NCBI GenBank assembly: GCA_003254925.1
Contig: QANZ01053162.1
Location: 54,333-118,332, forward strand
DNA from: Chamaecrista fasciculata
Lineage: Eukaryota > Streptophyta > Magnoliopsida > Fabales > Fabaceae
Reading direction: 5' to 3'
DNA: 64,000 nucleotides
Of this stretch, positions 1 to 9,820 are shown piece after piece; the stretch's first letter is position 1; each line of letters opens with the position of its first letter. Position numbers and translations under genes: made by a program. The notes under the pieces were generated by a model that had not been told where the DNA came from, made no database searches, and saw only the letters and a program-made list of their open reading frames with translations.

Positions 1-340
1 TTAGAATAGTAATAACAGAAAAATCCTTAGTCCTGCTCTTTAGACAATACATAAAAAGTGAGGACTTAGGAGGGCAAATCTTAAATAAAAGAAAAAAAAA
101 CTACCATTTAAGTTGCATAAAAATCATGGGGCCCTAAGAGCTTTACATATAGATCATCTCTTTAATGGAAGAAAGATGAGGGAGATTACAAGAATTAAAA
201 TACCAATGAAAACTCTAGAGAGTTATCACAACTTACACGGTTAAATCCTTGAATATAGCCTTGATATAAAAGGAGATGGCCTAAACTTTTTTGCATATGA
301 GAAAAGTTTGAAAACAAAGAATAACATGAAAAGGACTCAC

Positions 341-3300
341 CATCAATCAAGCTGTGATGACGGAATAGATTAGTTGCGATTGCTCCTGGGTGAAGTGAGT
401 TTGCAGTAATCTCCACACCCTCATCCTATTCCAAGTGAACATAAATATTTAGACAGCTAGTGAACTGTGCTAAATTCCATTTGATACTGGAAAAACTATC
501 TGAAAAGAGAAGCTTAACTTTCAAAAATAAGGGGAAAAAAGAGAGAAAAAAAGCTCCAATTCATGATATGCAAGAGAAACATTATTGGCATGTTTCACCC
601 TAGCAATGTGATTAGTGTTCTATCTTCAAATCATATAAGGACCAAAAAATTGACATGAGACATCTAAGTTCTAATGTGGCACATCCACCAATTATAGATA
701 CATAAACAACAACCATCTGAGAGTGTTTGGATCATATAAAGCAGGGGCATCCCTAGATATCATATACTCTCTTGATAATATGTCATTTTTTTTTGTGGAA
801 CAGATGAATCATGGGGCCTAATGTGATAGGTATATGATACCCGAACTTTGTTGGTTACAAAGGAAGCACAGACCTTGGGAGTAGGAAGTGGTGGCACAGA
901 TAGAAAGACATGCATTAAGACTCCTTGTACTTGCGTTCAAACCAAGTCATGCTACTTGAACCAAGCTCTTCAGCATTATACCTGAACATCTACCTTGGTT
1001 GAACGGAGCCTCGTTCCATTAGTTTAGCTCATTTATTAACCAAATTTTGTCCAGTGGAGAAGTACATATATAGGAGAAAAAAATTTAGCTACCTTAGGTT
1101 CAAGCTGTAATAGCATATACTGTAAGCTACCCTCCCACCCAAAAAAAATTATCAAAGGGTACAATCATTTCAGAATATCTAGAAGAAGGTTGAATGGTCT
1201 GAGTACATGGATTATGAAGTGTCAGGAAAATCCTCTAAATTTTCTCTTAAAAAATGCTCTACCCTTATCTAAAGGTGATTAACTATTTGTTGGTATATTT
1301 AATGATAAACATTGAAGACCCAGAACAAGTCTCTCACTAAAAATCACAATAATTATTATGGGGGCTGTCCAAGTGAAATGTATGATATCCTCCTTCATAC
1401 ATCTATCTGTGCAACTATAAGAGACATTTATTAACCTTCCACATAAAAGAAGTGATAGTTTTATATATGATTATTATAAACAGATCAGAGAAAGATATCA
1501 GGAAGGCAATCTGTAAAATCTTAAAGGTAAATCTGAACTCATAAGATGCTTTTGAAAGGAATCCAATTACTCAGCTCATTGTTAACATTTTTCTGCAAAC
1601 AAACCTCATGAAATCAACACACATATATATAGCATAATCGTCTAAAGGTTGTTTGTAGTCCACTTTCGTAATAATTTTCTTGATAAGCCAAATCAATTTC
1701 CTTCCACCCTTCTGATGAAAAAGACAAAAAGTTTCATCTTGTCTTTCTCCTTTGATGCAGAGGAAAAAAGAGTATCGCAGTTGGCTGAGCTTTTATAGTC
1801 TATGATTAATTCCATCTCTAGTCAGAAACCTCAGGATTCAGAGATGAGTAAGCCAAACAGGGACCCATGTAATATTGTTGCATACAGACACATGCTACTA
1901 GTATTTTTTATGTAAGCCAGTCACCTTTAGAAGTCTTGCAAGCTCATTAGCATGCAAAACATTAGCAAGCTTTGATTGCCCATACGCAGATACGCTGTTA
2001 TACCTGTACAATGAGATTGTTTTTATTTAAATAGAGCAAGTGTATTAGAAGGGGGAGGGGCAAAGATCATAGGGAGAATTTATATTGCCAAAAACTATGT
2101 CGAAAAAATAGCATCTAAGAAATTGACTGAACAGCAGTTTCAACTTCCTAAATACCTAATATATTGTTACCCTGATTTATCATTGATTTTATCAAATCGA
2201 ATCCCTTCAGGATATGAGAATTGATGGCGTCTTGATGAGACATTAACAATCCTTCCCTCTTTTCTATGCTCAACAGAAGTTCGTTTCATTGTATCCAACA
2301 ATAAGTTCGTCAAAAGAAAATGACCTGCATAGAGAGACCTTAATATCTCAAATTGCCAAGTAAAGCACAATAGCCATTGGGTATTTCTACTATAATCTCA
2401 AAAATAGTAAATGATGGCCACTTATTGCTTAGATAAATTTCATGGAAATATAATTATGATGGCCATTAAATGGTTATACATCATGTATCTAATTCCTCAT
2501 ATAAATGTTGACCTAAATCAATAAACCTCACCAATATGGTTTGTTGCAAATTGTAGTTCTATATTGTCTTTGGAAAGCTTGAAAGGTGTTGCCATGATTC
2601 CTGCATTATTTCTTAAAAAAAGAACAGAAGGAAGCAGAAATATCTTAAACTAGAAAAGATATAGGTAAACTGAAGAAGTCACAAACAAGAACAAGAATGA
2701 GAAAATCATTGATTGACATCGTCTCACTAGTCGCAGGCAGTATCTTACATTAATATGTTCAGAGGAAGACCACAAGAATTAAATTCCAGGGCAAATTTTC
2801 TAACTGATTCCATCGAGCTTAGGTCCAGCTCCATAACATCTATTTTACCTTTGGAGTTATCTCTTAACATTGCTTCTTTGATCTGCTTACCAGCTTTAAT
2901 ATTTCTAATCCCCATAACTACATGAACACCACGTAATGCAAGTACACGTGCAGTTTCAGCCCCAATGCCACTAGTTGCTCCTGCAATAGCAACATGACCC
3001 CGCTTGATTAAAATGATTGCTCTATATCAGAAGCCCGGAGAAAAATTAGCCAAGTGGCTGAAACACATTGCTTTCCATGGTAAATTTCCCCAACAAATTT
3101 TCCATATCAACAAAAATATCCAAGACACACCCATCTAGACCCTGATTGTATACTAGCTAGCTGTAAACATATCCTTATTCTGTACCACCACCAAAAGTTC
3201 ACCAACTTCTGGGATTTGTAGAGCACAATACATTGAGTCATTGATTCATTTACCACTCATTAAATTATAAGAAAAAAACCCAGAAGTTCCTCAATCTATA

Positions 3301-3601
3301 CTCAAGTTGTAATTAGAACAAAAACCGCATTTTAAGGGCTTCAGCTTGTAGTGTATTAATCTTCATTACTCTCCTCTCCCAACATTCACTCCCGCAGACA
3401 ATGTAGTAAGTGTGTGGAAAGTAACAGAGGTCAAAATTTGAAAACATTTTTCAGTTTGAATCAGATACACTCATGAATTTCAAGTTGGGGACCTGTAACA
3501 ATGGCGGTGAGGCCAGAGCCATCGATTCCTCGAGTGACTTGTTGAGCCGTAGAAGAAGCTGAAAACCCTGACGGTCCCTTTCTGTTGAACAACCACCACA
3601 T
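341..3601 (-). CDS. TIC32: TIC32-like short-chain dehydrogenase/reductase, 3' end outside window
   Basis: Six coding exons can be joined in frame: 3493-3601, 2749-2980, 2532-2611, 2171-2324, 1925-2003 and 341-425, all with GT-AG borders. They give about 246 residues of a family that usually has 310-320, so the last exon or exons lie left of base 1. The protein starts [13 protein letters not shown]. It has the NADP-binding TGATSGIG (residues 36-43), INNAG (114-118), the NVSS serine (about 168-171) and the catalytic YGQSK (Y199, K203), followed by HPGA. These are the hallmarks of a classical SDR. TIC32 family members are NADPH-dependent dehydrogenases linked to the chloroplast inner-envelope import machinery and bind calmodulin; several paralogues are annotated simply as retinol or WW-domain-like dehydrogenases, so the exact role is inferred. 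Every visible exon is open and all motifs are intact. Intron 5 (426-1924) is 1.5 kb with no recognisable insert. Confidence 0.9.
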
Positions 3602-3832
3602 TTTCCGTTACCTATACTCTCTATCACTGTCACTTTTCTCTTTCCTTCGTCATATTCTTCTGCTTCTTCTTCTTCTTGGTGTTTTGTATTGGAGAAGAAG
3701 GCTTGTGTTGTGTGTTCCGCAATATTTATTATGTCAAAACTTCATTTTAGTCCTCATGTATGGATTCTTTTTTTCCGTTTTTGTGCTTACTTGAAAAATT
3801 TTGTCACATTAATTTATATAAATTAAAAAAAT
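3602..3832 (-). promoter_or_regulatory. Upstream region of the TIC32-like gene, cut off by a Copia insertion
   Basis: Only 231 bases separate the start codon from the Copia element. This stretch must hold the 5'UTR and any core promoter, and contains a GAA-rich run (on the gene strand) near 3660-3680. I see no unmistakable TATA box. Any distal elements now lie beyond 5735. Confidence 0.4.
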
Positions 3833-4036
3833 TGTAGAATTATTTAGATAATTATTTTTCAGTTTAGTCCTTAAGTTAGTTTTTCAGTTGTATTTGGTTA
3901 AGACAGTTTCATATTTTGTTCCGTCAGTTACAATAAGTTTTGGGCCTCCTTTTTTTGGGCTTTTGCATTGTATATATGTTGACAATCAGGTTTAATGAAA
4001 TTCAGAGTATTATTCAGAAAGTTTATTTGTTGAATA
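3833..4036 (+). repeat. Left LTR of the deleted Copia element
   Basis: It begins TGTAGAATT and ends at TTGTTGAATA just before the tRNA-Met primer-binding site. The 3' terminus is not the usual CA, but the boundary is fixed by the matching right LTR and by the AAAAT target duplication. Confidence 0.9.
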
Positions 4037-4117
4037 TGGTATCAGAGCTTCTAGGTCGGTCCTGGTAGCTTTCTTTCTTCCTCCATTACTCTCAAGATCT
4101 GAGACGAAGAAGAGGCC

Positions 4118-4756
4118 ATGGCAGAGCAAGATAGTGCGACTTCGAACACAGGAATTTCGCGATCTGGAGGCGCGAAGAATGACAGTACAGAATACTACAG
4201 AAAAGACCCATTTTACATACACCCTTCAGACAATCCAGGGATGCAGCTGGTTTCAAGCCAACTCACGTTGAGCAACTATTTGCTGTGGCGGCGTTCAATG
4301 TTGATAGCCCTAAAGGCGAAGAACAAGGTGGGGTTTGTCGATGGGTCTTTCAAGAAACCCGAAGACGAGAGCAGCGATCAATTTCAGCAATGGGGGTTCG
4401 TGGATTCAATGGTAATTTCATGGATACTCAACGCAATGGTAAAGGATCTTTCAGAAGCCTATATGTACGCTGAAACTGCTCGGGATTTATGGATTGAGCT
4501 GGAAGAGAAATTTGGAGAGACAGATCGGCCAAGAATCTTCCAGCTAAAGAAGCAGATGCAAACAATTACTCAAGGGAATGATTCTCTTGGAGTGTACTCG
4601 ACGAAATTGAAGAAAATTTGGGAAGAATTAAATTGTCTTGAGCCCAAACCACTCTGCACCTGTGATGCCAGAGGTAAAAGTGATGAAATTCACTCTTCAA
4701 ACAAGGTAATGCAATTCTTGATGGGTCTCAATGAAAGCTATGACAGTGTGGTATGA
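4118..4756 (+). pseudogene. Copia gag N-terminal fragment (212 aa)
   Basis: This ORF matches the N-terminal half of plant Copia Gag (UBN2/retrotran-gag type): a conserved block around SNYLLWRRSMLIALKAKNK near residue 55, then a WILNAM motif, an ARDLWIELEEKFG block and FLMGLNESYDSV just before the stop. The zinc knuckle that would follow is absent. The frame runs into a stop at the deletion junction near 4750. Confidence 0.85.
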
Positions 4757-5532
4757 TGGATTCCAAACCTACTAATACTCCTATTGTAAAGGCAGCACAA
4801 GAGCTGAAAATTGATGGTATTCCTTTGAAGAATCCAGAACAATATCGCAGGTTAACTGGGAGGTTGTTGTATTTAAATTTTACTCGTCCAGACTTGGCTT
4901 TTGCTTCACAACAGCTCAGTCAGTTTGTCAACAATCCTTGCGAAGAACACTGGGCAGCTGCTATGTATACATTGCGTTACTTAAAGGGAAGTTCTTCTCA
5001 TGGTTTGTTTTTCCCTGCCACAACTTCTATTTTAAAATTGGAAGCCTTTTCTGATGCTGATTGGGCTACTTGCCCAGATTCTCGTCGTAGTATTACAGGT
5101 TTCTGTATATTTTTAGGAGGATCTCTTATATCTTGGAAAGCTAAAAAGCAATCCACTGTTTCCAGGAGTTCTGCAGAGGCCGAATATCGAAGCATGGCCT
5201 CCACAGTTGCTGAATTAAAATGGACCTCCTATGTTCTTCAGGATTTCCAAATTCCTGTTACTTATCCAATTTCTTTGTGGTGTGATAATCAGGCTGCCAT
5301 CCATATCTCGCCAAACCCTGTTTTTCACGAGAGGACCAAACATCTAGATATCGATTGCCACTTTGTGAGGGACCAAGTAAAGGTTGGTTTTGTTCAACCT
5401 CAGTTCGTGTGTTCTGCTTCACATGTGGCTGACATTTTTACTAAACCTCTACCAGCTCCTCGGTTCACTTTGTTGATGTCCAAGCTTGGAATGCTTGTTT
5501 CACAGCCTTTCCAGCTTGAGGAGGGGGTGTAG
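4753..5532 (+). pseudogene. Copia pol C-terminal fragment: RT end and RNase H (259 aa)
   Basis: It starts at MMDSKPTNTP, the region just after the catalytic RT core. It continues through YRRLTGRLLYLNFTRPDL, the SDADWA and RSSAEAEYR motifs of Copia RNase H, the WCDNQAAIHI block, HERTKHLDIDCHFVRD and ADIFTKPL. The reading frame differs from the gag ORF, which it overlaps by 4 nt, so no Gag-Pol fusion is predicted. No disabling stop occurs inside it. Confidence 0.88.
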
Positions 5533-5730
5533 AATTATTTAGATAATTATTTTTCAGTTTAGTCCTTAAGTTAGTTTTTCGGTTGTATTTGGTTAAGATA
5601 GTTTCATATTTTGTTCCGTCAGTTACAATAAGTTTTGGGCCTCCTTTTTTGGGCTTTTGCATTGTATATATGTTGACAATCAGGTTTAATGAAATTCAGA
5701 GTATTATTCAGAAAGTTTATTTGTTGAATA
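5528..5730 (+). repeat. Right LTR of the deleted Copia element
   Basis: It is collinear with the left LTR apart from one A/G and one C/T substitution and one missing T in a T run. It is directly preceded by the polypurine tract and followed by the AAAAT target duplication. Confidence 0.9.
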
Positions 5731-5735
5731 AAAAT

Positions 5736-7487
5736 CTATACCAACAATAAATTAAAACCCAATAACATATTATAATATTCTCTCAAAATCAGATCCTTTG
5801 TAAATTCTGCAATGTGTTTCTAATACTTACTTGAATTATGAAAATAATTTGTATTTTGGTCCTTAGATCGGGCCTCAGAGATTCAAAATCCTTGATATTT
5901 CAAATTTCATAAGTTGCTTTTTTCAAAATAATTAAACGATATATTATGTTTTAATTCATGATAAGGGCTAAACAATGTATTATTTGATGTTTTTGAAACT
6001 AAACTATATATTTTAATTTTTTAAAGATTAAATTTTTAATTTGATAATCTTTGAGGAATCAAATTATTCTTTTACTTTTTTAAAGTTTGTTGTCGTATTG
6101 TTTATTGCTAATATGAGATTTTTTTAAGAGTAAACTAACAATTTAGTTTTTAAAAGCTTCGAGTTAATACCTTAGGTTTAAAAGATGAAGTACACATTTT
6201 AGTTCTTAAAAGTTCCAACCAGTATATTCTTTAGTTCTTGAAAAAATCAAACAGTATACTCTTTAATTTATGAAAATGACTAATAACCAATAAGTATATT
6301 ATTTGAATCTTTTAGAAACTAAACTATATATTTAGGGACTAAATTATCAATTAAAAATTCTTTCAGAAATCCAGTTGTTAAGTTAACTTTTTTTTTTTTT
6401 TAAAAAAAAAATAGAATTTAGTGTTGATATGAAATTTTAAATTTAGAGTAAATTAACAACTTTTAAAAGATCACAAAGTTGTATACTCGTCAAACTCCGA
6501 AAAAATTAAGTAATATGTCAATTAGTCTTTGAAATACAGTTTAATCAATAGAAAAAAATAAAGTATTTGAATTTTTTAAAGATTAAATATTATATTTCAT
6601 TCTTTTAATAACCTAGTTGTCAAACAGTGATTCATTCAATAACCGAGTCGTTAATTTACTCTAAATCTTTAAATGATTATCGAATGAACAATTCAATTCT
6701 TACAACAAATAGATAGTTTAATTGTCTCAAAGAATCAACAAATACCAAGCTATCTATTTTAATATTTCAGAAATTGACTTATCAAATTGGTGATTTTTTG
6801 AAGAACCAAATTATTAGGTTATTCTTTCACTAACACCCCACCTTATTCCATAAGAGCGGACGTCAAACTGAGATCTTCATACCTAGAAGAAAAATAAATT
6901 TAGAAGGAAGAATGTGTTCATAGCTTTCCACTTCACTAACAATATGCCTGCATCTGCATGTGATGGATTTTTATTTTGCAGAACACTCCCAAATCAATCT
7001 CATCCCAGATTTCCATTTCCAACGTGGTCTGAGTGCAAACAACGATTTCAACTCTCTAAATTTCTTATGCTTTTTTATTTTGTTCTAGGTTGGTTTAGTT
7101 TCTTTTAGGTCTTTTTGTTCAAAAAAAAAAAAGATACTAACAAAGTTTGATAATTTAAAAGGCTATTTACAACTAAATTATCATTGACGGGGTATCTACA
7201 TTCAAAGAAAAAAAAAAAAAGACTATATACAATAGATTAGACACAAACAACTATGGTCTATTAGCACCTTATATAACTCGAGACATAAAATTAAAAATTT
7301 GACTCCTTGGCTAAGTTGAGTGCTAATTCTTTGGCCTCCGGATATCTGATGTTGCTGCAGCTTCTACTTTCTTTGTGAGGATATACAGCTTTCCTCCTTT
7401 GTTCTACTAAAAATGTAGATAAATAGAACTAAAATGCAGTACTCTACAACATCAATAACACAAATAACATAAAAATTGCATCAACAA
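5736..7487. other. AT-rich intergenic DNA with degenerate repeats
   Basis: No supported gene. From about 5860 to 6830, phrases such as 'tagttcttaaaag', 'agtatattc' and 'gagtaaattaac' recur in both orientations, suggesting a very decayed repeat. Poly-A/T runs occur at 6390-6412, 7120-7131 and 7208-7220. The part nearest 7488 presumably contains the 3'UTR of the next gene. Confidence 0.5.
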
Positions 7488-8240
7488 TCATATCACTTTT
7501 TTTTCTTTGTGTACAGAGTAATACACCTTAAAAACCTTAGGAAGATACACAGGCAGCAAGAACCCAAACAGATTGTAACACCAAAATGCCATATTGGCCA
7601 CAGCAAGAGCCCTTCCCACAAGAACTCTCCTATGAGACCCATGATCCTTATACATCTCACTCCTAAGCCAATCCACAATAGTGAAAATCCTCTTAGAATT
7701 ATACAACACAGGCACAAAAGCCCTAACTGGTGGTGAGAATTTGCCTGCAGAGAACACTATCCCTTCCATCAACACTTGGCTAGCCAAAAGGAACAAATGG
7801 GGTGAGGCTGCCTTTATTCCTTCCTTATCACCCTCATAGGTGCCCTCCAAGATGTAGGCTATAGGGGCATAAAGTCCTACAATTGCCCCAATGGTGACAT
7901 AGAGGCGAAGAAGCTTGTTCTTGGGGTCAAAGATTGTGGGGTAGTTGGTGATGTTGGGGTTTGAAGGGAAGGCTAGTTTGGAGATGATGGGGAGGTAGAG
8001 GAAGGAGAAGAGGAAAAAGGAGAAGTCTTGTAGGGTAACCATGCCACTAAAAGCTAGGATTATGATGATTGCTATGGAATTGAGATGAGGGAAAGAGAGT
8101 AAAGTGGAAATAATGGTGGGATTTTGAGGGTTTTGGAGGTGATGATTAGGGTAGTCTTGATCTTGATGTTCTTTGTGTGCAACTTCATGTTCTTTTGGGA
8201 GGGTAATGTCAGACCCAGTTGGACCAACCCCACCTGACAT
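7488..8240 (-). CDS. Intronless multi-pass membrane protein, DUF7733-like
   Basis: A single uninterrupted 250-aa frame begins MSGGVGPTGSD. The first 45 residues are hydrophilic and His/Gln rich. Hydrophobic segments then follow at roughly 55-70, 73-91, 113-131, 146-164 and 212-234. A conserved-looking block runs from SPHLFLLASQVLMEG to FSPPVRAFVPVLYNSKR (about 146-183), with WLRSEMYKDH after it. This matches my recollection of a small plant-only family of unknown function annotated DUF7733; I cannot confirm the assignment here. The start is chosen because it is the first ATG and sits right after an untranslated leader. It probably acts in an organelle or plasma membrane; which one is not evident. 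The tail HKEKK is basic and could be a dilysine-like sorting signal, but that is speculative. Confidence 0.8.
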   Translation of the reverse strand: MSGGVGPTGSDITLPKEHEVAHKEHQDQDYPNHHLQNPQNPTIISTLLSFPHLNSIAIIIILAFSGMVTLQDFSFFLFSFLYLPIISKLAFPSNPNITNYPTIFDPKNKLLRLYVTIGAIVGLYAPIAYILEGTYEGDKEGIKAASPHLFLLASQVLMEGIVFSAGKFSPPVRAFVPVLYNSKRIFTIVDWLRSEMYKDHGSHRRVLVGRALAVANMAFWCYNLFGFLLPVYLPKVFKVYYSVHKEKKVI

Positions 8241-8545
8241 TTTGTTGAAGAAACTGATTAGAAGTTTGATTTTAGATGCTGAAATGGGAAATTATTATTA
8301 GGGTTTTCTGGGGTAATGGAAAATCATAGAAAGTTTGTGACTTTTGGGGAGTGAGAAGTTAAGAACATGCAGGGAAGAATGATGATGATGATGATAATGT
8401 TGGAGGATATGTGAAATGTGGGTGGAGGAGATAAAGCTTAAAGAGACGGTGGGATGTTGTTATATTTGGGTTAAACAAAAATGTTGGTGACACGTGGCAT
8501 GATCTGATTGCATGGTTATGACACTTGTCATCTTTTGATGCATGC
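8241..8545 (-). promoter_or_regulatory. Promoter/5'UTR of the DUF7733-like gene with a G-box/ABRE
   Basis: The motif GACACGTGGC lies at 8489-8498, about 250 bp upstream of the start codon. It contains CACGTG, the G-box core, in the extended ACGTGGC form bound by bZIP (ABF/GBF) factors. That suggests abscisic-acid or light responsiveness. No gene is visible between here and the SINE at 9168 other than AT-rich DNA. Confidence 0.5.
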
Positions 8546-9167
8546 TAGGTGGCTTCATCCAAGCCATTTAAGTTAGGTGTTTTGTAGTTTGTGGTAGTAA
8601 GAGGTTTGAATATGATACTTTGTCGATGCACCGATTCCATCAATTCTCGAGGTTTCAGGCTTTGGAATTTGACAATTTGTACAGATAAGGAAACAGTTTT
8701 TGTGGTTTGTTTGTTTGCAAAAAGAATGCAAGAAAAAAAAATGATGTGTTTAAAAATATATTTGAGATAATTTTTTAATTCGATTTTAACGAGTCTATAC
8801 AAAAATATGACTTGATGACTCCATCACCACAAGTAAATTGAAACGCAATCGGAAAGCGTTTGCAAGTTTTATTTATCAAATATGTTTGATGTTTTTTTTT
8901 CCCACACATTATCAGAATTGAAACATATTTTGAGTCAGAATTAAGGCCCGTTTGCCTACATGTTCATAATATAACTATGCATAACAAAATGTAAAATCTT
9001 TAGACCCAAAAGAATTTTTTTAAAAAAAAAAGTAAAATCAATTTGCAAACTCTTGCTTCAATTTTTTTTTGCTCGAAACTGTTGTTTCAACTGAGACTAA
9101 TACCGACCAAAATTTTGAGATTCAATTTGCATTCTGATACACAAAAGTACGGTTCTCCACCAACAAT

Positions 9168-9323
9168 GGTTTGGTGTAGTGATTAGCAAACTGTACCCTA
9201 AATGAGAGAATTCAAGTTAATACTTAGAGTCAACATTGTTAGAACCCGAATGAGATTAGTCTTTCCTTAGACCATTACACGGATAGACAGAGGAAATTCA
9301 TGATTTGACCCCCAAAAAAAAAA
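9168..9323 (+). mobile_element. tRNA-derived SINE, copy A
   Basis: The head resembles a tRNA A box (GGTGTAGTGATTAGC). The body contains AGTCAACATTGTTAG and CCGAATGAGATTAGTCTT, and the element ends in a short A run at 9314-9323. The same order of blocks occurs at 56381-56565, where the B box is also preserved. Relative to that copy, about 20 bp between the CAACATTG and GAATGAG blocks are missing here. Confidence 0.65.
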
Positions 9324-9820
9324 CTACGATCACCCAAGAAAAGAAGAAAAGCAATATGGCAAGTCACAAAACTGGGGATCTCTGCATTATCTCAGAAAGA
9401 ACTATTACAGGGATTTTAGACAATTATGGCATTTGGGAAAGGAAAAACTTCTACTCATAATAAAGAATTGAACAGATTTTAAATAACTATAGCAAAAGGG
9501 AAGGGGAGACAATGTCTATAAAAATGAAAGAACTTCATGGCAACTAAACAGATTTATTACACAAAAAAATGGGTAGTAAAAGACTAAAAGTAAAAACAAG
9601 GTAAAAAGAAGAACCAAAACTGCTCAATCCCCTATGCCAAATTGCCATCTGCTGAAGGAGAAGGACGGAATATAAAAAGACTTTCCGGCAAAACCTACCT
9701 TCAATTTTAACCTTGTGGTAAAATTGGAACCTCTGGCTATGAAATAAGTCAAACTGTGCAAATCTGTATCTGTATAATAAAAATAATCCAGTTTCTTTCT
9801 TCTTTCTTTCTTTCTGTCTC
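9324..9820 (-). other. 3'UTR/downstream region of the zinc-finger gene
   Basis: No coding potential. A TTTC/TTCT-rich pyrimidine tract at 9794-9821 lies next to the stop codon and is probably transcribed as part of the 3'UTR. Confidence 0.5.

Larger units (their letters stand above)
3833..5730 (+). mobile_element. Internally deleted Ty1/Copia LTR retrotransposon
   Basis: Two near-identical LTRs of 204 and 203 bp (3833-4036, 5528-5730) flank 1.5 kb of internal sequence. The 5-bp target duplication AAAAT is exact at 3828-3832 and 5731-5735. A primer-binding site TGGTATCAGAGC, complementary to initiator tRNA-Met, follows the left LTR directly at 4037. A polypurine tract GAGGAGGGGG ends at 5527. 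The LTRs differ by two substitutions and one T in a homopolymer, so the insertion is recent. Inside, the gag N-terminus is joined directly to the end of pol (RT tail plus RNase H); protease, integrase and most of RT are missing. The element cannot move without a helper. Confidence 0.95.

Noticed and set aside
7476..7736. Plus-strand 86-aa ORF overlapping the DUF7733-like gene
   Set aside because: It is a shadow of the minus-strand gene, with no motif of its own.
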